Positions 52,416 to 64,000 of a stretch of DNA of 64,000 nucleotides are shown here, piece after piece (position 1 is the first letter of the stretch; each line of letters starts with the position of its first letter). The position numbers and the translations under genes are program-made. Origin of the DNA: Mimachlamys varia (Eukaryota > Mollusca > Bivalvia > Pectinida > Pectinidae); contig OX392534.1 in assembly GCA_947623455.1 (NCBI GenBank), positions 9,806,001 to 9,870,000 on the forward strand. Direction: 5' to 3'. A model generated the notes under the pieces. It saw nothing but the letters and a program-made list of their open reading frames with translations. It was not told the DNA's origin and did no database searches.

Positions 52416-52778
52416 AAAAAGTAGGACTTCCTTTTGTTCTTGAAATATAAGTTAATAAATGAAATAGGAAAGCCAGCAGCACACTTGAAGATACACTATT
52501 ATGTAGCTTTAAATCAAATAACTTCAGGGTAGGATTATTCTGTTATTAAAACAAATAAAAAATGTTTCTTCCATATCAATGTACCACTCATCATCGTTCA
52601 TCAGGTGTGCCAGTATTATAATTGTGTTACTGATCAACATTATTTCATACACATTAATCTAAACTTTACCAACACATCTTTAAAAAAATCAAGTAGGGGT
52701 AGATCACTGAAACATATATTTCAGGTCAACAATTGTGTGTATGCACATGTTCCCTATACACTAAACCTAAAGCAATAT

Positions 52779-53032
52779 TGACTCACCTATAGTTACCTGT
52801 AATCGGAATACACCTTGTCGAGTATAATTTCTATTTTTAGAAGTCGACCGTAGTGTGTTAGTCAGGTGAGTCACAGAGATATACTGTTTGTATTGTACAA
52901 GTCGGTAGTAAGTACTACATATAGATAATTCGAGAGTATTACTAATTGTTTATATACCTTATACGGAACGTATTCACGGAACAAGATTAGAGTTTGTCAG
53001 ACTTCTCAGAAGAGGCGATACACTACTATATA
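52779..53032 (+). promoter_or_regulatory. Promoter of plus-type actin, unit 3
   Basis: TGACTCACCT 52779-52788; MEF2 CTATTTTTAG 52831-52840; CAGGTGAGTCA 52863-52873; CArG-like CCTTATACGG 52957-52966; TATATA 53027-53032. Noncoding exon about 53057-53222, acceptor before 53537. Confidence 0.65.
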
Positions 53033-53567
53033 GTACGGGGTGAGACCATGGAGATTCAGACTCAACCGCTGATTTTACAGCAGAGACACAACACTGCATC
53101 ACCTACAGGCCAGGCACAGTAACTTCTACTATTACCGAGCCGATTGAGAGACAACTTTTGAACTAATTAGCAACGTAACAGGAAGGTCAACGAAAAGAAA
53201 AGTTTAGAAAAAAAAAAGACAGGTAACCATTCATGCATTTTTAACGTTATAACCAGTTCATTTACGGAGTATGGTAAACAAAAACAAGCTATGAATAGGA
53301 CTAAGACTAAGTGTTTCGAGTATTTCTTTCCCTTGATAACTTTTAGCTAAAGGCGTATTAATTTTTCATCTATTTCTTATAATGTACATAAATAATTCAT
53401 TATCATAATTTTTTCTCCATTTTATTAAAAGTTACCAACTGTTAATCCTCGTCGAAAAACTTAAATCACACGATTCTTGTTTGACGGTGTGGTACTATTT
53501 ATAAAGCTTTAATACAACTTTTTGTCCCCTTTTTAGGATAATACGAAATACTAGAATACCAGAAAGT

Positions 53568-55862
<2,295 letters not shown>

Positions 55863-56272
55863 ACTTAACATGACGATTTAACAATGACGCTGTTTGAATA
55901 TCTGTGATACATTGAAGATCATCGTCGGGAACCCACGTGACAGTACTCCTATGCCCGACGATTATTGAGAATATTGTTTCGCGATTTACTGGAATCTTAA
56001 ATTTATTCTGAATAATCCGACATTTATATTTGCTGCAGTGTATAATGGCAACAAGATCCGTGCAAAAATCTAAACAAAACAACAACAACAAAAACACCGC
56101 ATGATGTGTATATGCATAGTTATAGTTTAGAAATAATATCATGTTAAACTTACATCTGTTGTTCTACCAAGCTACATTGTATTTGTGATGGTCGTAAGAC
56201 GGGTTGATATAGGTTTGTACCGTGTTCAACCCGCCAAAGAGTGAAAATGGTACGGTACTGTTTTAAGTTTAA

Positions 56273-56622
56273 AGGCCCAATATTAGTAACTTAAGTGAAG
56301 TTTTCGTGATTCTGAAAAATTCTGAAAAAAAATCCAATTAATAACTATGCAAAAATCAGCCTTAAACGAAGTACACCTGAGCGGTAACTTACAAGAAACT
56401 CTTGACAAAAAAATCCAAAGAATTGAAAATAATTCAGGTGGGGCCCACTTCAACGAAGGTAGAATACGGTTCGAAATGGACGCGTGTTTCAACTGTTGCT
56501 GTACCGGTAACCGCGAAAGAATACATATTAAATATTGCTGATATCAGTTAATCTTAATTAAATCTATAAATATAACAAGTTATATGGCTTGATTTTTGCG
56601 GAAAGTTACGTATATTTGGCCT
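56273..56622 (+). mobile_element. TTAA-flanked MITE (family A), unit 3
   Basis: TTAA at 56269-56272 and 56623-56626; same insertion as 20245-20592. Confidence 0.85.
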
Positions 56623-56626
56623 TTAA

Positions 56627-57021
56627 CATTTAATCACTGTAGATGCAGTAACATACATTGTGAATAAGGACAGTATGAAAGAAAAGCCATATTTGTAAAA
56701 CCCACGTGCATCCATTTCACGTTAACGTTGCTCGATGTTATGTAATGATATTACTTATATTTTCTTAGATTTTGTACTGTGTATAGGAAAGGAAATCCTT
56801 GGAAATCCTTGACAAGCTTTTTATTTCGTCTGTATGAAAGAAAATTCATTTTTTGTAAAAACTCATATGCATGAACATCCATTTCACATTCTTAATGCTA
56901 ACTTGTAAGTAATGATATTACTTATATACTCCTAGATTTTGTACAGCTAGGGAATTCCAGAGGGTTTTGACAAGGTTTTTATTTATTTATTTATTTTATG
57001 TTATATATTGTTGATAATAAA
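56627..57021 (+). other. Predicted distal 3' UTR and polyadenylation signal of gene 6
   Basis: Shorter AAGGAAATCC repeat block than in units 1 and 2; ends with TTGTTGATAATAAA (AATAAA 57016-57021). Confidence 0.45.
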
Positions 57022-57040
57022 TTGATTACAAATATTTCTG

Positions 57041-57832
57041 TTTTATTTTATTCCTCTTGGAAATATGGAAATATTTTACCGGGTCTTAATGATTCGATAC
57101 ATGGTAAGGCCTGTGTGGATTAGCTCCACACTCATTGGACGTCTCCCTTCAGCTAGGACTAACTACGACCAACATGGACAGCTTACTTCTAAGCTATGCG
57201 GTAAACGTGATGATTTCAATTTTCCGATCGTGAACTTTCTATTATAGTAACATCCCTTCTTCTCCAACCTATGGTGTTTGCATGTCGCAATTTATTCGAT
57301 ATTCTAGGGCTTGCTCTAAATATCGTGATTTTCGTGATCGATATCGACTGCTGACAAACAAACTAACAACACAAGGATTCGAGAGATGCAGGTTTATCAG
57401 AACTACGGGCAAGTTTTATGGTCGCCATCTTTGTCGTATTGAAAAATATTCTATATCTTTAAGTGATATGAAGATGGACGGTATTGTCGCCCGTCCTAAT
57501 AAGCCATTCGACAAATTCAGCCTCGTATGAAAATAAATACAAGTCAGCCAAAAGTGGGGCACAGTTAGTGCCCATTGGAATTCCAACAATCTACTGGAAA
57601 ACTTTCCTCCGACCTTAACAAAGATATTTTCAACCAGGAATTCAATCATTCATACTATATGTATATCTTCCTCAGTATATTTCAACCTAGCTTTCGTTGT
57701 GTTTTTCACAAAGTATGCTCTAAGATAGCTCACAACCATGTATTTGTATCGCCGTTCACCTTTCTTAGAGAAGAAAGCTCTCATTATGAGAGACCGAAGA
57801 AGTTTTTTTCAGTTTGGCATGTGGTATTGTAG
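57041..57832. mobile_element. RT remnant with facing halves, unit 3
   Basis: Plus-strand half about 57065-57530 (KRDDFNFPIVN, FIRYSRACSKY, KFYGRH); minus-strand half from about 57840 down to 57416 (KYTEEDI, IEFLVENIFV, GIPMGTNCAP region). Confidence 0.7.
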
Positions 57833-58394
57833 TGTATGACAACATTTTTGCTCAACAAAACCGAGAGCTTACGCATTTGTCTTCCTAATCATAATCTTAA
57901 CAAGCATAAGATACGTTTTGTCTTTCAAATCATAATCTTAACAAGCATAAGACATTTGAATGTGCTTCATGTAAATATGATGATGTAAAACTAAAATATT
58001 GATCTATTGAATCAACCAACCGTTCATTGGCATTGAAGACATTTTATTATTTCCATTTTCAATTATTTTCTACTATTTTTAAAGTATAACAGCAGAATAT
58101 ATCAGGATGATTGTCTCCCCTGAACCACATACCCTGCTATTTAGAAAGCCTTCCGTCCATTGTGTGTGTGTTTAATCATACAAGCATCCAATAGACCGAA
58201 CGTTGTTTACATTGCTGGTAACAATGGAAATTTCTTTTTTAATTAACATTTCTTCAGTGAAGCATGATCTTTGTGTTTGCACACATTTCATCACAACATT
58301 TTACCTAGACCTATAAAGCTGAGTGAGCATTAACTACTGATTTCAAGTTATCCACACAGTAGTCACTGATGATAAAATTACATACTCAGTAAAA

Positions 58395-59490
58395 TCTGCA
58401 ATAAAAACTTTATTATCAACAAATCATATGAACAGTTTTCAACTTTTTATATCAAAGTTTCTTGATGTATAATACGAAACGACTTGAAATATATACAAAT
58501 ATGTCAACAAAATATTTAAAAACAAACCCAACAGTAGTATCGAGATAGATTTCAAGTTTTAAGCATACCCCATGAATAAATAAATCATCAATACCATAAA
58601 AATTAATTATCAAAATGTAGTATCAAGTACGGTTTTATAGTATGAGGTACTTTAACGATTTGCACATAAACAGAACTGTAACACTTTGATTAAAATCCTA
58701 TCATATCATTGTCAGTGAGCATAGTATAGATGCTAATAAAGCTTTAGGAAAGAAAAAACAAATTAACAATGAGTTAGCAAGGTAAATGCTGAACCTCGTA
58801 TTTTTTGTTAATCATTATTTCTTTGTTGATTTTAAGCATTATTGACATGTTTAAAATATTTAAATGTTCTCAAAACAAATCTGATAGTTCACGAATTATC
58901 TCAATACGCAATTAAAATGGATCTTAATAGACTTTGCTATATAAACTTTATTTAATGCAGTGATGAAATAAATGACCAAAATATATATATTAATATCTCT
59001 AGTTGGCCCGAATGTTAGGGGTCTAACTTTGGGAGAATCCCCGGAGTACTCAAAGAAAACCTACGTGGTCGGGCAGGTGACCCCGTACGTCATCACGTCC
59101 GATCTGGGAATCGAACCCCAAACGTCCTGGTAAAAGGCAGGTGTGATATTCACTTAACCTAACTTAAAACCCTTTCATGTCTGTTCCGGTGGTATGGAAG
59201 ATGTTTTAAACTACATTAAATCCTTAAAACGATATTAAAATCAGCTTACATGAGCTGATAACTGTACATTCTGGCACATCAGAAAATAATGGAATGATGA
59301 TAGCGTTGAAAAATACCTCAATTTTACGATTTTGTCCAAACTTTCCTCTTCGTTGGCCTGCTTGTCACATTGCTATCCCAGTAATTCGAAACTTGTCTCT
59401 CAATAGCCTCCGAAATAAGATCTGTATTCTTGTGTCCGTTCTGTTGGATCTATAGTCGAGTCTCCTGTAAGTTCTAAGGCTGAGTCAGAA
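58395..59490 (-). pseudogene. 'Ghost' actin locus, unit 3
   Basis: TATATA 59513-59518; 3' end signal 58409-58414; SINE at about 59003-59165; no coding exons. Third copy of the arrangement at 22415-23520. Confidence 0.65.
59003..59165 (-). mobile_element. tRNA-derived SINE inside ghost locus, unit 3
   Basis: Orthologous to 23031-23190. Confidence 0.7.
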
Positions 59491-59569
59491 CCCGAATGGT
59501 CTCACCGCGTGCTATATAATAGGATATCGCCACTTCTGAGAATTTTGACAGGCTTAAATGGTATCTATA

Positions 59570-60485
59570 TATTATATCGAGTGATAGCATAATTAACTTG
59601 ATTAATAAGTGGTATGTATGATTTCTAATCATGGAACTTGCTTTTGTCATATTATTTGCTAAGTTGTTCGCTGCGAAAGTGCATGTCCAAAGATAACACA
59701 ATTTGCTCATGTAGATCATATGTGTAGTACTAAACAACCTTGTCGTTATACTCAGAGGTGTCTATAGCATGCGATAGGGAACATTATTGGAGTGGATAAA
59801 GCTCTATCAAAGTGTACACAGCGTAGAGGATTGTATATATGATTAGTCAGTATCAGTATTGTATAATTTACATCTACTTTATGTATATTCAGGCTGTGTT
59901 CATTGCTTAATAAATACATTGAAGTAAACGGAACAGAGACCTATTTACGTTGATTCTGTTTTGAGAGTGAATTACAAATGGCGGTTGTGAATAAAAACAT
60001 TAAAAATATACATATAGAGAAATGCTATACAATTATCAAAAATGCTCCCATTAGAAACTATTAAGACTTCCGAACATGGAAAGAGGACAAACAAATAGTA
60101 TAATCACTGAGTTTGAGGCAGATTTCTGACAAAAAGTATCAGTTTTAACGTTGTCTTGAAAACTGTTTTCTCATTACGTTCATATATTTGTGTAATACCT
60201 TTTAAAGTCGCATTTGTAATTCAAGTTCAAAACAGAATCTTTATATAGGATGATAGGGCCATATCTGTCTAAACAAATTCCCTTAATGCATGCTATATAT
60301 ACACTTTTTAGTTTAACGACTTGGTTATTTTGTGCAACATATTATATGATGAACATCAGACAATTGTGTTATCCTGGAATATGCATTTTATTCGCATGTT
60401 GTGTCAATATATAACTTAGTACATTAAATAATGAAAGTAAGGTTCATGGTTAGCCATCATACATACCAACATTTTGTTTAACTTT
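59570..60485. other. Spacer, unit 3/4 junction
   Basis: Counterpart of 23600-24520; nothing recognised. Confidence 0.4.
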
Positions 60486-60494
60486 GAGCATAGT

Positions 60495-60650
60495 TGAGCG
60501 TAACCCCTGGATATCGGGGATGAAGAGAGCGTTGGTGAGCGTAATTCTTGGTTATCGGGGATGTAGAGAGCGTAGGTGAGCGTAACCCCTGGATATCAGG
60601 GATATAGAGAGCGTTGGTGATCGTAACCCCTGGATGTCGAGGATGAGCCT
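60495..60650. repeat. 41-bp minisatellite, unit 4 (about 4 copies)
   Basis: Shortest version of the array. Confidence 0.88.
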
Positions 60651-61379
60651 TGGTGAAAGTCTTACGATACACAAAAAGCATATCAACATTATGTGCGAAA
60701 TGTGTCTTGATGGTTATCAATTTTCATAAACGTTAAGATATCATTACACCCTGAATAAACATGGTATAGCATACATGTAGATACCTCTGTTGTTCTGTAC
60801 AATCCACACCGAACAGATAGACATCTATCACACATGAATTAGCAGCTGAGTGGTTTTGCCTTTTCAATTAAACAGACAAAATTCAAAAATCGATCACTGT
60901 AAAATAAAGCCTTTAAAACTACGATAGATTTGAATACTTTTTCAATTTTGAAAACAATTATATACGGTTCAGTACTTTTCTAGAAGGGATATGCTAATTT
61001 TCTAACTACTAATATGGTACTCAAAAAGGCATTTTCAGTGTATAACGTGAGACTGATGATGTGTACATAATACAAAAGAACAATATATATTTTCTTTATT
61101 TCGTTATTTCTTTAGTATTTATCTCACTCGGTTGTCCAATCAATTAGAACACGCCTGGCTTTTTAATGATCATATTTTTCAAAATGCTCGTCAATCTAAT
61201 ATGGGCATTTAAGAATAAGAGGAAACTCCTTACCCATGTATGGTTTTGTATGATTCGGTTAAGAGGTACTATTTTAACACAGTCACTGGGAAATTTGATT
61301 TGATTTGGCGATTTTGTACAGAAAGTTTGTATGTTACAGTATATGTCATTAGTCCGGTTCTCACTTTGAAGTCACAACA
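60651..61379. other. Spacer downstream of minus actin, unit 4
   Basis: Counterpart of 8476-9289; no gene recognised. Confidence 0.4.
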
Positions 61380-62030
61380 TTTTTATTATGATTTATGTTT
61401 CTGACCCAGATTTTTGTTGATGGTCTAGTTTTATGTATCTGACCTAGATTTACATTATCTGACATACATGTAAAGTTACACGTATCTGACCTAGATTTAG
61501 GTTTCTAGTCTAGTTTTATGTATGATTTACATGTATCTGACCTAGATTTACATTGATCTGACCTAGGTTCATGTTTCAGGCATAGTTTTATGTATCTGAC
61601 CTAGATTTAAATCATCTAACATACTCTGACCTAGATTTAAATCATCTAACATACATGCAGATTTACACGTATCGGACCTAGATTAATGTTTCTAGTCTAG
61701 TTTTATGTATGATTTACATGCATCTGACCTAGATTTACATTGATCTGACCTAGATTCATGTTTCTGGCCTAGTTTTATGTATCTGACCTAGATTTCAATC
61801 ATCTAACATACTCTGACCTAGATTTAAAGCATCTAACATACATGTAGATTTACACGTTTCTGACCTAGATTTATGTTTCTAGTCTAGTTTTATGTATGAT
61901 TTACATGTATCTAACCTAGATTTACATTGATCTGACCTAGATTTACATGTGTCTGACCTAGATATATATTGATCTGACCTAGATTTATGTTTCTGGCCTA
62001 GATTTATGTATCTGACCTAACTTTACATGG
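61380..62030. repeat. TGACCTAGATTTA-type array, unit 4
   Basis: Intermediate in length; shares modules with the expanded array of unit 3. Confidence 0.87.
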
Positions 62031-62809
62031 AAGCGACTGTATATAATTGTCACAATACATATTTCATGATATCTAAACAGTAGTAACTCGCAATAACAAT
62101 ACACACTCCAAAGAAAGAATAATAATTTTATTATCAACAAATTTTATCATCTGATAGTTATATAATATATATATGTGTTACAAATATCATACACAATGAC
62201 TTTATATATACTCTCTTACAAACATATAAACAAAACATTCAATAGAAAACGCAAAAAATATTGGAGTAGGACAAATAGCAATAATATAATAAATAACATA
62301 CGACTATGAATTATAGAAATAAATTAAAATACAAAAGTCACTTATGAGGAATGATTAAGTATTCAAGCATACAAACTGGCACATTGGTATATACATCCTA
62401 CATTTACTCATTGTCAGTGCACATATAGTCGAAATATTTATGCAAATCAAACTATTTATGAATTTCATAATTCGTCGGTGCAACTAATTATTAGTGAATA
62501 GAAATATAAAACATATTCTTACTTCTTAATATGTTTAAATGCATTCAAACCCATGAGTAGTTTACGAAGAAACATTGTCTTAGGTTGCCATGAAATTGCA
62601 GCTAATACACTTCACATTCCTGTTCCGATGATATCCAAATTGACGAGATATAAAAATACTTTTAAATTCATCCAATACAACTTTTACTGTCTGAACATTA
62701 CGGACAAGATCCCATGTTCAGTCCATTAGTCCATTATCAAAATAACCCTGATCAGAGTCAAACTGGCATCAGCCCTTAGAATACCAACGACCTACATCCA
62801 AACGGGCCA

Positions 62810-63085
62810 GATTTCATTGTCAGAATATTTCGGGCAAAATTGCATTGCCATAATATCACGGGCCATATTCCATTGTCATAAAATCCCGGGCCATATTCCA
62901 TTGTCATAAAATCCCGGGCCATATTCCATTGTCATAAAATCCCGGGCCATATTCCATTGTCAGAAAATCCCGGGCCATATTCCATTGTCATAAAATCCCG
63001 GGCCATATTCCATTGTCATAAAATCCCGGGCCAAATTCCATTGTCATAAAATCCCGGGCCATATTCCATTGTCAGAATGTCACGG
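62810..63085. repeat. 28-bp minisatellite, unit 4 (9-10 copies)
   Basis: Mostly the AAAATCCCGGGCC variant, homogenised differently from the other units. The bases before it (about 62625-62745) have unit-specific sequence. Confidence 0.92.
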
Positions 63086-63195
63086 AATATCACGGGCTAT
63101 ATTAGTTGGATATTACGGGCAGATTCCTTTGTCGTTATATGGCAGGTATACAAAAGGAAGTTAATGTCATTTCCACCGACATTTCCATGTTAAGT

Positions 63196-64000
63196 CTAGA
63201 AGCACTTCCGATGAACGATTCCTGGTCCACATTCATCATATTCCTGTTTTGAGATCCACATCTGTTGGAACGTAGACAGAGATCCAAGGATAGATCCACC
63301 GATCCACACGGAGTACTTTCTCTCCGGAGGTGCAATCACTTTAACTTTCATACTGTTTGGTACGATTCCATCCAGTTCTTTCTTGAACCGGTCAGCCATA
63401 CCTGAATCGCAAGAAGGACATACATGTATTAGCTATGATTTTATAGGCGAAAACGTTACCTTAAAGTCAATGTATTACAACCATGATTTTTGTTCACTTA
63501 CGTGTTATTAAAACAAAACCGCGGAACAAAATTAAAACATATCGTTTTTTTCTGTTGTTAACAGCAATATACATACATACCTGGAAACATAGTACTTCCG
63601 CCGGACATGACGACATTGCTGTACAGATCTCGTCGGATGTCGATATCACAAGCCATGACTGAGTTGTGTAGTTGTTCGTGGACTCCATTCGATTCCATTC
63701 CTAAGAACAATATAACGTTTAGTACTATTTAGTATATTTAGTAATATTTGTGTTTGTTATATTGTTTAATCAAGATTAGCGAAATAAATATTCCTTTCCT
63801 TTCAAAGATTCATATTGACCATAAATTAAAACACTGCTTACCTATAAAGCTTGGTTGGAATAGAACCTCTGGACACCGGAACCTTTCGTTGCCAATGGTA
63901 ACAACTCCACCGTCCGGAAGTTCGTACGACTTCTCGACTGTTGAGGACGTTGATGCTGACGTCATTTCACTCTCAAAGTCTAGAGCAACGTAGGACATCT
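63196..64000 (-). CDS. Actin, minus-type, unit 4 (gene 7; 5' part beyond window)
   Basis: Exon 6 63401-63196, exon 5 63700-63581 and most of exon 4 (64000-63842) are present and intact; exons 1-3 lie past the right edge. Gln280 and the CTG-TAC codons in exon 5 match gene 5 and the plus-type genes; T235 is minus-type. Predicted polyadenylation signal at 62127-62132. Confidence 0.95.

Larger units (their letters stand above)
50410..52775. other. Head-to-head regulatory interval, unit 3
   Basis: The part nearest gene 5 (to about 51,960) is almost base-identical to unit 1 rather than unit 2. It contains the frameshifted LINE remnant and a foldback element. No gene. Confidence 0.5.

Overview
This is eukaryotic, intron-rich, A+T-rich genomic DNA from an invertebrate, most likely a marine mollusc (a bivalve is my best guess). 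Three things suggest this: the divergent muscle-type actins, the tRNA-derived SINEs, and a 'pearl'/Helentron-like element of the kind known from bivalves. The species cannot be read from the sequence.

Positions 1-7,550 are single-copy DNA packed with minisatellites (23-, 39- and 34-bp units) and a decayed LINE. On the minus strand I could assemble a phase-consistent three-exon gene (6,536 to 890). It encodes a small secreted/single-pass membrane protein with six extracellular cysteines, of the Shisa/CYYR1-like type.

From about 8,050 to the right edge the window is a tandem array of a 16.5-18.7 kb unit. Three units are complete and a fourth is started. In order, each unit holds: a 41-bp minisatellite; an array rich in TGACCT motifs; the 3' end of a minus-strand actin gene with a 28-bp minisatellite in its predicted 3' UTR; that actin gene; a head-to-head regulatory interval of about 3 kb; a plus-strand actin gene; a reverse-transcriptase remnant whose two halves face each other; and a minus-strand 'ghost' locus with an actin-type promoter, noncoding first exon and 3' end but no actin coding exons. 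There are six complete actin genes and one truncated by the window edge. All have the same six coding exons (378 codons when complete) plus a noncoding 5' exon.

Units differ by insertions and array length. Unit 2 carries a 1.77 kb TTAA-flanked element in intron 4 of its minus gene. Unit 3 carries a 2.46 kb Helentron-like element with an unlisted endonuclease remnant and about 12 repeats full of AGGTCA half-sites. Unit 1 has the largest 28-bp array. Coding exons are nearly identical across the array, while introns of minus-type and plus-type genes are not alignable by eye, which points to selection and/or exon-scale gene conversion.

The actins share a regulatory grammar: TATATA, a CArG-like box, a MEF2-like box and a CAGGTGAGTCA composite. 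The locus therefore looks like an amplified set of muscle-type or otherwise SRF/MEF2-driven, specialised actins.
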